From positions 124,001 through 188,000 of the forward strand of contig NZ_JACBYW010000002.1 of NCBI RefSeq assembly GCF_013408175.1: a stretch of 64,000 nt of DNA, written 5' to 3'. A program made the translations under genes and the position numbers. Positions 11,954 through 20,723 of the stretch are shown here, one piece after another (the first letter of the stretch is position 1; each line of letters starts with the position of its first letter). Source of the DNA: Actinopolyspora biskrensis. Lineage in GTDB: Bacteria > Actinomycetota > Actinomycetes > Mycobacteriales > Pseudonocardiaceae. The notes under the pieces were generated by a model. It saw only the letters and a list, made by a program, of their open reading frames with translations. It was not told the DNA's origin and did no database searches.

Positions 11954-11990
11954 GGGTTCACCGGTGTGTCCGAGGAACACCGGTGAACCC
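11954..11990 (+). terminator. terminator of the chaplin-like gene
   Basis: A perfect 14-bp stem (GGGTTCACCGGTGT and complement) with a 9-nt loop begins 12 nt after the stop. Confidence 0.8.
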
Positions 11991-12412
11991 GCCGCGAAGC
12001 GTGATGTGGCCCGTATTCGCGGACGGCTGCCGTCAGCGGACGGTGCGCGAACGTGCTGTGGGACTCGTTTCGCGTACGGGGAGGGACGCTGACCGGACCG
12101 TGGCCGTGCTGCCGGGGTGGGCACGGCCGCGGGAACGGAACACGGGAGCCGTGACGATCGGAAGCCACATCAGGGGAGGGGGAGCGCTCGGCGCCGCACG
12201 GCCGTGCGGCGCCGAGCGCTGTTCTGGGACGGGGGATCGATGCTTTCCTGTTGTGCCGAGGAGTGGTGTGGTGCTTTCGGCGCTGGCGGCGTGTCGTGAC
12301 GTCGTACGGCTCCGGCACGGGCGACCGTGGGCACCGGTTCTCGCCAACGGGCGTGGTGACTCCCGTTCGGCTGGTGTTACACGAGCAGCGGAGCACCGAT
12401 ACCGTGTGGAGC
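11991..12412. other. non-coding spacer before ftsK with a 38-bp perfect palindrome
   Basis: No gene is seen in this stretch. Its main feature is an uninterrupted 38-bp palindrome at 12183-12220 (half-arm AGCGCTCGGCGCCGCACGG), far stronger than needed for a terminator and about 190 bp before the ftsK start. It may be a terminator for read-through from the left or a protein-binding/cruciform site. Confidence 0.5.
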
Positions 12413-15049
12413 ATGGCCAGCGGCGCGACGAACAAGGGGTCCACGGGAGCGCGCGGTAACGGTGCGCGGAGTCGTTCGTCCGGTTCCGGAACGAAGAAGT
12501 CCGGATCCGCCGGTTCCCGGGCTTCCGGTTCCGGGGCCGGCGGGAAGAAGCCCGCGAATTCCGGTGCGAAGGCGAGTTCCGGGAGGAATGGCTCCCGTTC
12601 GGGCAGGACTTCCCCGAAGGGTTCCGGGAAGGCGAGCACGGCGGGAAGGGGCTCCTCCCGAGGTGGCTCTTCGGGAGGCTCCGAACTCGGTCGTGGAATC
12701 GCCCGGGCGGCGGGCAGCGTGCTGCGCACCATCGGCAGAACCAGGGAACTGGACTCCGCGCACCGGCGTGACGGGCTGGCGTTGATCCTCATCGCCTTGG
12801 CGGTGGTGACCGCGGCCGGCGTCTGGTGGCACGCCGGCGGTCCCGTGGGGCAGTGGTTGGACTGGGTGCTCCGTTCGGTGATCGGTTCGGCCTCGTTGGT
12901 GCTTCCGCTGGTGTTGTTCGGAGTGGCCGTGCTGCTCATGCGCACCGAGAACAACCCGGAGGCACGGCCGAGGATGGTGGTCGGGACGGCCCTGCTGCTG
13001 TTCGCGGCGCTCGGCGTGCTGCACATCGGGACGGGGGCTCCGCGTGAGGCCTCCGACTGGCCGGAAGCCGCGGGGTTCCTCGGTTACGTCGCGGGAGGAC
13101 CGCTGGCCGACGGGATGACCGGTGGAGTGGCGGTCGCCGTTCTGGTGCTGGTCTCGTCGTTCGCCGTACTGCTGCTCACCGGAACCGCGGTTCGCGACGT
13201 GCCCGAACGTTTGCGCAAACTGGCCCATCCGGAGGAGGCGGACCAGTCACGCGAGACCGAGCGGGAGGTGGCTCCGTCCGATCCCGACGGTGCGAGACTG
13301 CGTCGTCCCGCGAGGCGTCGTCAGGCTTCCATGAGCGAGAAGACCGAACCGGACGCGGCGGCCCCGGAGGACGCGGCGGACACGGCTGCCTCCGGTTCCG
13401 GGAAACGGACTGCGGCCGCGGCCACCTCCCCGGGGAGCACCGCGGAGCGGGAGACACCGAAATCCGCTGCCGCGAAGTCCTCTTCGAGCTCGGCGCCGGC
13501 CGAGCGGTCCGCTCCCGAGGAGCCACAGCAGCTCACGATCACCCGTGCCGTCGAGGGGAACTACCGGCTTCCTCCTCCGAACGCTTTGGAGGAGGGCGAT
13601 CCGCCGAAGCGGCACAGCGAGGCGAACGACGCCGTAATCGAGGCGATCAACGGCGTGCTGCGGCAGTTCAAGATCGATGCCGAGGTGACCGGGTTCGTGC
13701 GGGGCCCGACCGTTACGCGTTACGAGGTCGAGCTGGGGCCCGGCGTGAAGGTCGAGAAGATCACCGCGCTGACCAAGAACATCGCTTACGCCGTTGCCAA
13801 CGACAATGTTCGGCTGCTGGCCCCGATACCCGGTAAGTCGGCCGTGGGGATCGAGGTGCCCAACAGCGATCGCGAGATGGTTCGGCTCGGGGACGTCCTG
13901 CGCTCGGGTAAGGCGGCCGAGGACACCCACCCCCTGGTCATGGGGTTGGGCAAGGACATCGAGGGGCAGATGGTGACGGCCAACCTCTCGAAGATGCCGC
14001 ACCTGTTGTGCGCGGGCTCGACGGGATCGGGCAAGTCCAGCTTCGTCAACTCCATGCTCGTCTCCCTGCTGGCCAGGGCGACTCCCGAGGAAGTCAGGAT
14101 GATCCTCATCGATCCGAAGATGGTCGAGCTGACGCCTTACGAGGGGATCCCCCACCTGATCACTCCCATCATCACCGAGCCCAAGAAGGCGGCCTCGGCG
14201 CTCGGCTGGCTGGTCGAGGAGATGGAGCAGCGGTACCAGGACATGCAGGCCAGCAGGGTGCGCCACATAGACGATTTCAACGCCAAGGTGCGTTCCGGTG
14301 AACTCACCGCTCCGCCGGGGAGTGAACGGGAGTACCGGACCTACCCCTACATTCTCGCCATCGTCGACGAGCTGGCCGATCTGATGATGACGGCTCCCCG
14401 CGACGTGGAGGACGCCGTGGTGCGGATAACGCAAAAAGCTCGTGCGGCGGGAATCCATCTGGTGCTGGCCACCCAGCGTCCCTCCGTGGACGTGGTCACG
14501 GGCCTGATCAAGACGAACGTTCCCTCCCGGTTGGCTTTCGCGACCTCCTCGCTCACCGACTCGCGGGTGATCCTCGATCAGGCGGGCGCGGAGAAACTGA
14601 TCGGCATGGGCGATGCGCTCTACCTGCCCATGGGAGGTGCGCGGCCGACCCGCGTTCAGGGCTCCTTCGTCAGTGACGACGAGATCCACCGGGTGGTCGG
14701 TTACACCAAGGAACAGGCCGAGCCCGACTACGCCGACGGGGTGACCTCCGCCAAGGCGGGTCAGCAGAAGGAGGTCGACTCGGACATCGGCGATGACCTG
14801 GATGTGCTGTTGCAGGCCGCTGAGCTCGTGATAACCAGCCAGTTCGGGTCCACTTCGATGTTGCAGCGCAAACTCCGGGTCGGTTTCGCGAAGGCGGGCA
14901 GGTTGATGGACCTCCTCGAGTCGAGGAGCGTTGTTGCCGCCTCGGAGGGATCGAAGGCACGGGAGGTGCTCGTCAAACCGGAGGAGTTGGAAGGGGCTCT
15001 GAACTCCATTCGGGGAGGTCCGCCACCGCAGGAGGAGGCGGAGGACTGA
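12413..15049 (+). CDS. ftsK: DNA translocase FtsK/SpoIIIE family
   Basis: FtsK pumps chromosome DNA through the closing septum. The 878-residue protein starts with a Ser/Gly/Lys-rich tail (MASGATNKG), as in mycobacterial FtsK. Four membrane helices follow between about residues 120 and 260, then a proline/alanine linker. The RecA-like motor has Walker A GSTGSGKS (K541) and Walker B AIVDELADLMM. A C-terminal winged-helix gamma domain is seen in TSQFGSTSMLQRKLRVGFAKA. A GTG three codons earlier (12404) has GGAG 10 nt upstream, so the start may be there. The DNA-reading gamma domain looks intact. Confidence 0.95.
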   Translation: MASGATNKGSTGARGNGARSRSSGSGTKKSGSAGSRASGSGAGGKKPANSGAKASSGRNGSRSGRTSPKGSGKASTAGRGSSRGGSSGGSELGRGIARAAGSVLRTIGRTRELDSAHRRDGLALILIALAVVTAAGVWWHAGGPVGQWLDWVLRSVIGSASLVLPLVLFGVAVLLMRTENNPEARPRMVVGTALLLFAALGVLHIGTGAPREASDWPEAAGFLGYVAGGPLADGMTGGVAVAVLVLVSSFAVLLLTGTAVRDVPERLRKLAHPEEADQSRETEREVAPSDPDGARLRRPARRRQASMSEKTEPDAAAPEDAADTAASGSGKRTAAAATSPGSTAERETPKSAAAKSSSSSAPAERSAPEEPQQLTITRAVEGNYRLPPPNALEEGDPPKRHSEANDAVIEAINGVLRQFKIDAEVTGFVRGPTVTRYEVELGPGVKVEKITALTKNIAYAVANDNVRLLAPIPGKSAVGIEVPNSDREMVRLGDVLRSGKAAEDTHPLVMGLGKDIEGQMVTANLSKMPHLLCAGSTGSGKSSFVNSMLVSLLARATPEEVRMILIDPKMVELTPYEGIPHLITPIITEPKKAASALGWLVEEMEQRYQDMQASRVRHIDDFNAKVRSGELTAPPGSEREYRTYPYILAIVDELADLMMTAPRDVEDAVVRITQKARAAGIHLVLATQRPSVDVVTGLIKTNVPSRLAFATSSLTDSRVILDQAGAEKLIGMGDALYLPMGGARPTRVQGSFVSDDEIHRVVGYTKEQAEPDYADGVTSAKAGQQKEVDSDIGDDLDVLLQAAELVITSQFGSTSMLQRKLRVGFAKAGRLMDLLESRSVVAASEGSKAREVLVKPEELEGALNSIRGGPPPQEEAED

Positions 15050-15056
15050 GCGGAGG

Positions 15057-15236
15057 TCGAAGTTCTCTGTTCGTCCTCGGCAGGCTGCTCGCTTGGCGGA
15101 TCCCCGGGCGGCGCCCGGCTGAGGGGGCCCCGACACCTGGTAGCGGTTCCACACGACGTCGGGGCCGTTCTCGCCGGGCAGCCACCCGAGAGCCAGTGGG
15201 AGGTTCCGCTCAGCGACCACCTGCGCCAACCGGCCG
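15057..15236 (-). repeat. intergenic repeat copy 4 (rearranged)
   Basis: Read on the plus strand it opens with GAAGTTCTCTGTTCGTCCTC, as in copy 6. It then has the hairpin CCCCGAC (15128) to GTCGGGG (15164) around GGTAGCGGTTCCACACGAC. It ends with GGGAGGTTCCGCTCAGCGACC, the inverse of the left arm of copy 3. The arms are therefore inverted relative to the core, making the element nearly self-complementary. It lies between convergent ftsK and the phospholipase gene. Confidence 0.65.
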
Positions 15237-15262
15237 GAAAAACTCCGTGGTCCGGGAAGGGG

Positions 15263-15778
15263 TCAGCTTGGTGCGTGCTCCTTCCCGCTCGCGGACAGCG
15301 CCCTGTCCACGGCTTCGGCCGTGTTGTCGCTGCTCGCGCCGAACTGCCTGACGGCGAAGTAGTACACGTCGGCAGCGCGTTCGCATGCGGTGTCGCCCGC
15401 GCAGGCCGAGTACATGTCCGCGCGGAAATTGTCGTCGATGCTCAGCCGATTGTCCTCGGTGAACCTCCCCTGGTTCTCGTAGTTGCGGTACCCGAAGTCG
15501 TGCCGGAGACAGCTCTCCGTGAATTCGTACCCGAGAGGCTCGTCGGGGGAATAGGAGCACGCGTCCGAGGACCAGTCCAACTCGTTCGGGTGAGGTCTTG
15601 CTTCTCTGATCTGGACGAATTCTTCCAGGGAGACCTCGAACAGGTACTGATCGGTGACCTGACGCGGGTCCCAGGAATCGGTGGCGGCCTGTGCGGTGGT
15701 GCCGCTCAGGAGGGCGGCGCAAAGGGCGATGAGCAGGGCCGGCGGAGCGCTTGAGCGCCGGTTTCTCCGGGAGGACAC
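15263..15778 (-). CDS. secreted phospholipase A2
   Basis: Prokaryotic phospholipase A2 cleaves the sn-2 ester of phospholipids. The 171-residue precursor has a Sec signal (MSSRRNRRSSAPPALLIAL to about residue 32). The catalytic His-Asp dyad is in CLRHDFGYRNY (H93, D94), with four cysteines positioned as in the Streptomyces violaceoruber enzyme type. The GTG start follows GAGGAG with an 8-nt gap after it. The gene is convergent with ftsK, with repeat copy 4 between them. The protein is probably extracellular; its substrate and biological role are unknown. Confidence 0.88.
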   Translation of the reverse strand: MSSRRNRRSSAPPALLIALCAALLSGTTAQAATDSWDPRQVTDQYLFEVSLEEFVQIREARPHPNELDWSSDACSYSPDEPLGYEFTESCLRHDFGYRNYENQGRFTEDNRLSIDDNFRADMYSACAGDTACERAADVYYFAVRQFGASSDNTAEAVDRALSASGKEHAPS

Positions 15779-15926
15779 GGGGACTTCTCCTCGCGGTGGA
15801 CGATTCGGTTCGGATCAGTCCTACCGTGCCTAGCAAGCGTTCGCTTGGTGCTTTCGGGTGTTGTTCAGGCGGTTTTCTTCCCGGATTCACGGAATTTTCG
15901 TTCGAAAGAGGGATGTGCGGAGGATG

Positions 15927-16460
15927 TCAGGGTTCCAGCTGCAACAGCATTCGCGTGTTGCCGAGCGTGTTCGGTTTGACGTAGGGGAGGTCGAGGAATT
16001 CGGCGACCCCGGTGTCGGCCGATCTGCGCATCTCCGCGTACACCTCGGGGGAGACCGGGGTTCCGCTGATCGGTTCGAATCCGTGCTTGGCGAAGAATTC
16101 GGTCTCGAAGGTCAGCACGAACAGTTTCGGAAGGCCCAGCTCGTTCGCCAGCTCGATCAGCTTCCGCACCATTCGGTGTCCGACGCCGTGTCCGCGGGCG
16201 GACGGGTCCACGGCGATGGTGCGTAGTTCGCCGAGGTCCTCCCAGAGCACGTGCAGCGCGCCGCAGCCGACGAGGTTCGTGGAGCCGTCGCCGTGGTTCT
16301 GTTCGGCCACCCAGAATTCCTGGATACTCTCGTAGAGCGTGACGAGGTCTTTTTCCAGCAGGACCTGTCCGGCGTAGGTGTCCACCAGCTGCTTGATGGT
16401 CCGGACGTCGGTTATCCGCGCACGACGTATTGTTATCCCGGCGGACGCATAGGAATGCAT
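15927..16460 (-). CDS. argA: N-acetylglutamate synthase (GNAT type)
   Basis: Acetylates glutamate to start arginine synthesis. The 177-residue protein is a single GNAT domain. The actinobacterial NAGS pattern is visible: ITIRRARITDV, a LWEDLGELRTIAVDP strand, the acetyl-CoA loop PSARGHGVGHRMV, and FFAKHGFEPISGTPVSPEVY. Position between ftsK and pgsA matches mycobacteria, where this gene (recalled as Rv2747) is the experimentally known NAGS. The ATG is preceded by TAAAAT at 6 nt and no Shine-Dalgarno, so the message is probably leaderless. The gene is divergent from pgsA. Confidence 0.9.
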   Translation of the reverse strand: MHSYASAGITIRRARITDVRTIKQLVDTYAGQVLLEKDLVTLYESIQEFWVAEQNHGDGSTNLVGCGALHVLWEDLGELRTIAVDPSARGHGVGHRMVRKLIELANELGLPKLFVLTFETEFFAKHGFEPISGTPVSPEVYAEMRRSADTGVAEFLDLPYVKPNTLGNTRMLLQLEP

Positions 16461-16466
16461 ACTTTG

Positions 16467-16472
16467 ATTTTA
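16467..16472 (-). promoter_or_regulatory. candidate -10 of leaderless argA promoter
   Basis: TAAAAT on the minus strand ends 6 nt before the ATG; GCGACT lies exactly 17 nt upstream. This is the best hexamer among the leaderless candidates in the window. Confidence 0.55.
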
Positions 16473-16738
16473 ACCGAACACGGTGGGCGAGTCGCGTGCC
16501 GGCGAGAGTTCCGGTCGTCCTCGGCGGTGGGAACGCCGTGTTCGCCGCTCCCGACGGGAGCGGGGCGGGGGCGGCCACGGTCGTGCGGTCCTCGTTCGCG
16601 TCCGGGAGAGGAAGGGGTGAAGCCGCTCGTGAGCCCCGTTCCGGGCCCCGAGGTGGACGGTGCGACCGTCGTCACTGATCCTGGACACGGCGCGACACAC
16701 GACGCCCGCAGTGAACAGGATCGGTTCGAGGAGTTGTC

Positions 16739-17380
16739 ATGACAGCGGACAGTGCGGCATCGAACCGGGCCGCTTCCGGCTCGGGCGGTGCCGACGGGGA
16801 CGAGCGGGGCACGCCTCTCGTCAACATCGCCAACGCGCTGACCACATCGCGGTTGATCCTCGTGCCCGTTTTCCTGGTCGTGCTGTTCTGGGCGGGCGGC
16901 CAGGAGCCGTTCTGGAGGTGGATCGCCACCGCGGTGTTCGTGCTCGCCTCGGTGACCGACCGGATCGACGGCGAACTGGCCCGGAGGCGCGGTCTCATAA
17001 CGGACTTCGGCAAGATCGCCGACCCGCTGGCGGACAAGGCGCTGACCGGGGCCGCGCTGGTCGGTTTGAGCGCCCTGGGGGAGCTCCCCTGGTGGGTGAG
17101 CGGTTTGATCATCTTTCGGGAGACGTTCGTCACGGTTCTGCGGTTCTGGGTCATTCGGCACGGCGTCATCCCCGCCTCTCCCGGGGGAAAGCTCAAGACC
17201 CTGCTGCAGGCCGTGGCCATCGGGCTGTACCTGCTGCCGCTCGGTGACTCGGCCGATCCGCTGAAGTGGATGGTCATGGGTGCGGCTGTCGTGGCCACGG
17301 TGGGAACGGGTGCGGACTACGTGGTGCGCGCGGTGCGGCTCAGGGCGTTGAGCCGTCGGACCAGGAAGGGGCACGGGTGA
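16739..17380 (+). CDS. pgsA: CDP-diacylglycerol-glycerol-3-phosphate 3-phosphatidyltransferase
   Basis: Makes phosphatidylglycerol phosphate from CDP-diacylglycerol and glycerol 3-phosphate at the membrane, the precursor of phosphatidylglycerol and cardiolipin. The 213-residue protein has the CDP-alcohol phosphotransferase signature from D74: DRIDGELARRRG followed by DFGKIADPLADK, with the four Asp metal ligands present. About six membrane helices are visible. GAGGAG precedes the ATG at 16739. The stop overlaps the GTG of cinA, giving a pgsA-cinA pair. Head-group specificity (glycerol phosphate or inositol phosphate) is assigned from family resemblance and neighbours. Confidence 0.92.
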   Translation: MTADSAASNRAASGSGGADGDERGTPLVNIANALTTSRLILVPVFLVVLFWAGGQEPFWRWIATAVFVLASVTDRIDGELARRRGLITDFGKIADPLADKALTGAALVGLSALGELPWWVSGLIIFRETFVTVLRFWVIRHGVIPASPGGKLKTLLQAVAIGLYLLPLGDSADPLKWMVMGAAVVATVGTGADYVVRAVRLRALSRRTRKGHG

Positions 17381-17874
17381 CGGAGCGGACGGGCCGAGGC
17401 GTCGAACGGCACCGCCGGGTCGCCCGCGTACTGGAACTGCTGCGTAGCTCCGGACGGACGGTCGCCACGGCCGAATCGCTGACCGCGGGGCTGGTCAGCG
17501 TGATGCTGACCGAGGTCGGCGGGGCCAGCTCGGCCGTGCGGGGCGGGCTGGTGGTGTACGCCACCGATTTGAAGAGCGGTCTGGCCGGGGTCGATCCGGA
17601 ACTGCTCGCCGCTCGCGGTGCGGTGGACCAGGAGGTCGCCGAGCAGCTCGCGGAGGGGGCTCGTTCGCGCTGCGGTGCTGACTGGGGGATCGGACTGACC
17701 GGGGTGGCCGGGCCGGACTCCCAGGACGGGAAATCCCCGGGCACGGTGTACCTCGGTTTCGCGGGGCCGGGGGGAAGCGTCGTGCACACGCTCCGGTTGG
17801 TGGGAGACCGGCAGGAGATACGGCACACCGCCGCTGTCACGGCCCTGGAACACTTCGAGGCCTTGTTGCGTTGA
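17377..17874 (+). CDS. cinA: CinA C-terminal domain protein (nicotinamide-nucleotide amidohydrolase)
   Basis: The 165-residue product is the stand-alone CinA C-terminal domain, which deamidates NMN to nicotinate mononucleotide in pyridine-nucleotide recycling. Motifs are TVATAESLTAGLVSVML near residue 28 and GIGLTGVAGPDSQDGK in the middle. The longer N-terminal domain of full CinA is absent, as in many actinobacteria. The GTG overlaps the pgsA stop (GTGA) and has AGGAAGGGG just upstream, so pgsA and cinA are probably one transcript. Confidence 0.92.
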   Translation: MTERTGRGVERHRRVARVLELLRSSGRTVATAESLTAGLVSVMLTEVGGASSAVRGGLVVYATDLKSGLAGVDPELLAARGAVDQEVAEQLAEGARSRCGADWGIGLTGVAGPDSQDGKSPGTVYLGFAGPGGSVVHTLRLVGDRQEIRHTAAVTALEHFEALLR

Positions 17875-17972
17875 ACTCGGGTGCGCTCGGCGTGATGTGC
17901 GGCGACGACGCGCTTTCTCTCGCTTCGTGGGATATTGGTGCTACAGGCTCCAACTTTTGGCTGAAACGCGTT

Positions 17973-17983
17973 CGCCCTCGGCG
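17973..17983. promoter_or_regulatory. candidate ClgR box upstream of clgR
   Basis: CGCCCTCGGCG, read on the other strand as CGCCGAGGGCG, fits the corynebacterial/mycobacterial ClgR pattern CGCYNANRGCG as I recall it. It is about 97 bp before the clgR start, suiting autoregulation. Confidence 0.45.
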
Positions 17984-18079
17984 GAGTCGTGGTGAACGGG
18001 GCGTACTTTGGCGTTGCGTTGAGTAGTGTGGGGCGTTGACGCGTCGCGCAGGATGTAGGCGACGGAATGGAGGCGCGCG

Positions 18080-18580
18080 ATGACCGTGTTGTTGCGGGAG
18101 GCAGTCGGGGAGCGACTGCGCCGCGCGCGGGCTGCCCAGTCCCGTACCCTGCGGGAGGTTTCGCGCGCGGCCCGGGTGAGTCTTGGCTACTTGTCCGAGG
18201 TGGAACGCGGTCGCAAGGAGGCGTCGAGCGAACTGCTCGGCTCCATCTGCGACGCGCTGGACCTTCCACTGCCCGAGCTGCTCGTGACCGTGGCCGGTGA
18301 CCTGGACTCCCCGGAGACGGTGGTGGCGCCTTCGGTGGTGGAACAGACAGCGCCCGCCGAGCTCGAAGGTGGCAGGCTGGTGCCCAGCCTGATCGATTCC
18401 GAACTCGCCGAGGCCGGAATGGCCGAAAGCGAGCCGGAAGGGGCCCAGGTGTATTCCGAATCAGATTCGGATTCCTTCGAGGGAGAAACCGACCAGCAGG
18501 ACCGCAGGTTGCAGCCCATGCTCAGTCAGCGGATAAATCCGCCGAACCGGACTTCCAACGGGGTGGTTGTGGCCGCTTGA
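18080..18580 (+). CDS. clgR: XRE-family stress regulator ClgR
   Basis: ClgR activates clp protease genes and the PspA envelope-stress system in actinobacteria. The 166-residue protein has a Cro/cI helix-turn-helix at residues 8-60 ([30 protein letters not shown] is the core), an acidic Ser/Glu-rich middle, and a C-terminus ending in VVVAA. A terminal Ala-Ala is the known ClpP recognition signal of Streptomyces ClgR, so turnover by the protease it induces is likely. GGAGG upstream supports the ATG. pspA and pspM follow on the same strand, the conserved clgR-pspA-pspM arrangement. Confidence 0.92.
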   Translation: MTVLLREAVGERLRRARAAQSRTLREVSRAARVSLGYLSEVERGRKEASSELLGSICDALDLPLPELLVTVAGDLDSPETVVAPSVVEQTAPAELEGGRLVPSLIDSELAEAGMAESEPEGAQVYSESDSDSFEGETDQQDRRLQPMLSQRINPPNRTSNGVVVAA

Positions 18581-18825
18581 GACCGACCCGGAACTTCCCC
18601 CGCGGCTCCGTGGAGAAAACTCGCGGATCCGTGGGGTTCGGTGGAAGCTGTTCGACCGAGCTGACACGATGGGGGGAGACGCTGAGGTCGGTAGCCGTTT
18701 TCGGTGCGTGGCGTGAAGTGTCGCGACGCCGGAGGGAAACCGCGCCGGCACTGTCGGCACCGCGTCCCATCGGCGTGGATTCCCAGCGTGGGCGCAACCG
18801 GTAGGACAGAAAGCAGGCGGAGGAG

Positions 18826-19650
18826 ATGGCCAACCCGTTCGTGAAGTTCTGGAAGTACCTCATGGCGTCGTTCTCGTCCAAGGTCGACGAGAACGCCGAC
18901 CCCAAGGTGCAGATCCAGCAGGCCATCGAGGAAGCTCAGCGGCAGCACCAGGACCTGTCGCAGCAGGCCGCCTCGGTCATCGGGAACCAGCGGCAGCTGG
19001 AGATGAAGCTCAACAGGCAGTTGAACGAAGTCGAAAAGCTGCAGGCGTCGGCCCGCCAGGCGGTGAACATGGCCGACCAGGCTCGTTCTGAAGGCGACGA
19101 GGCGAAGGCTCAGCAGTACGAGGAGACCGCGCAGCAGTTGGCGGGTCAGCTCGTCACCGCCGAGCAGGGCGTCGAGGACCTCAAGAATCTGCACGATCAG
19201 TCCTTGCAGGCGGCTGATCAGGCCAAGCAGGCTGTCGAACGCAACTCGCAGGTTCTGCAACAGAAGATCGCCGAGCGGACCAAGCTTCTCAGTCAGCTGG
19301 AACAGGCGAAGATGCAGGAGCAGGTGGCCGGTTCGCTGCGGCAGATGAACGACATGGCCGCGCCGAGCAACACCCCTTCGCTCGACGAGGTGCGGGACAA
19401 GATCGAACAGCGTTACACCACGGCGCTCGGTCAGGCCGACCTGGCGCAGAACAGTGTGCAGGGGCGGATGGCGGAGGTTCAGCAGGCTGCCACGGACGCG
19501 GCGGGAGTCAACCGGCTGGCTCAGATCCGGGCTTCCATGGGGACCGACGACCAGCAGCAGGTCTCGGGTGGTGCTTCGCAGACCGACTCGACACCGGCTC
19601 CGCGACAGCAGAACCCGCCGCAGCAGAATTCTCAGTCCGACCAAGCGTGA
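18826..19650 (+). CDS. pspA: phage shock protein A homolog
   Basis: PspA is a peripheral inner-membrane coiled-coil protein of the ESCRT-III superfamily that stabilises damaged membranes. The 274-residue protein starts with the amphipathic helix [20 protein letters not shown]. It then forms a long helical coiled coil to about residue 225 (many [18 protein letters not shown]) and ends in a Gln/Pro/Ser-rich disordered tail. This matches the mycobacterial 35-kDa antigen/PspA. GGAGGAG directly precedes the ATG. It lies between clgR and the pspM-like gene and is probably induced by ClgR. Confidence 0.94.
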   Translation: MANPFVKFWKYLMASFSSKVDENADPKVQIQQAIEEAQRQHQDLSQQAASVIGNQRQLEMKLNRQLNEVEKLQASARQAVNMADQARSEGDEAKAQQYEETAQQLAGQLVTAEQGVEDLKNLHDQSLQAADQAKQAVERNSQVLQQKIAERTKLLSQLEQAKMQEQVAGSLRQMNDMAAPSNTPSLDEVRDKIEQRYTTALGQADLAQNSVQGRMAEVQQAATDAAGVNRLAQIRASMGTDDQQQVSGGASQTDSTPAPRQQNPPQQNSQSDQA

Positions 19651-19656
19651 CTCATC

Positions 19657-20505
19657 GTGGGCAGGCGGGACTCCGGATCCGGTGACTGGGGTGACTACGC
19701 GCTCGAGCAGCTGCGTGGCCCTGTGCTCACCAACATCAAACAAAAGGTCGCCGCTTGGCGCGATCCCAGGGCGCGGCTGATCAGACGACGGAAACGGGCC
19801 AAACGGCTGGCCGTGGGCAGCGGAACCACCACGGGGGTGTTCGGAGGCGGGGCCTACCTGGCCTACGCACCGGAGACCCTCGGTTTGCCGGGCGAACCGG
19901 CCGGTGAGACGCTGTTCGATCTGGCTTCGCTCGGTCTGGGGGGAATCGCCCTCGCCGCCGGTGTGGGCACTGTTGGCGCTGTTCGTCGCTACAGACGACT
20001 GAAGCGGACGCCGCTTCCGGAGTCCCCTCCTGAACCCTCTCGCCTGCCTTCGCGGACCTCGGCTGCCTATGAACCGATGCGGCAGTTGGCCGACGCCGAA
20101 CGCAGCTTGTACGACTCGTTGAACCGGCTGGACGCCGGGTTCGGACAGGGCGGTGATCCGGTCTCGGGAGCGCGTTCCACCGGTGCGGATGTCGCCGCCG
20201 CGTTGCGTTCGGTCGCCGACCGCCTGGAGGCGGTGGAGGACACCGTCGAGCACGCGCCGGGGGAGCAGCGCCGGGAACTGGAGGAGGAGATCCGGCGGAT
20301 GCGCTCGGAACTGGACGACGGAGTCGAGCGTTACGGAGCCCTGGTGGCCGCCGCGGGACGTGCGATCGCCGCGGGCGGGAACAGTGATCGACGCGATCAC
20401 CGGATGCAGGACGCCACGGACCGTCTGGCCGGGTTGGCCGAGGGGTTGCGCGAGTTGTCCGGGGAACGGTCCCGCTCCGAGCGGGAGCGGGGAAGCTCGG
20501 AGTGA
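19657..20505 (+). CDS. PspM-like membrane protein
   Basis: A 282-residue protein only 6 bp after pspA. It has a basic N-terminus (RRRKRAKRLAVG) and two hydrophobic helices, about residues 53-72 (TTTGVFGGGAYLAYA) and 88-107 (LASLGLGGIALAAGVGTVGAV). A long charged coiled-coil tail follows (RSVADRLEAVEDTVEH, LEEEIRRMRSELDDGVERY). Position and topology match PspM, the mycobacterial membrane partner of PspA. The fourth gene of the mycobacterial operon (pspN) is not present; the next gene is a permease. GTG start, no strong Shine-Dalgarno. Confidence 0.75.
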   Translation: MGRRDSGSGDWGDYALEQLRGPVLTNIKQKVAAWRDPRARLIRRRKRAKRLAVGSGTTTGVFGGGAYLAYAPETLGLPGEPAGETLFDLASLGLGGIALAAGVGTVGAVRRYRRLKRTPLPESPPEPSRLPSRTSAAYEPMRQLADAERSLYDSLNRLDAGFGQGGDPVSGARSTGADVAAALRSVADRLEAVEDTVEHAPGEQRRELEEEIRRMRSELDDGVERYGALVAAAGRAIAAGGNSDRRDHRMQDATDRLAGLAEGLRELSGERSRSERERGSSE

Positions 20506-20723
20506 ACTTCTTCCGGTGAGCCCGGCTCCACGGGCAACCCTGCCGTGGTTCCGCGCGTCCCTTCCGGGGACGGTGGGTCCGAAGCGGTCACTCGGTACGT
20601 TCTCCGGGAGCACAGTGCGGAACTTCCCGATGGTTCCAACAAGTGTTGTGAAATAGTAATCTTCGCGGCTGTTGTGCGGAGCCGTCCGCTTTCGCTCGGA
20701 AGTGACGTACGGGGGAGGACGAT

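Noticed and set aside
13247-15229. Long minus-strand open frame over ftsK and repeat copy 4
   Set aside because: Antisense to the FtsK motor, no recognisable motif.
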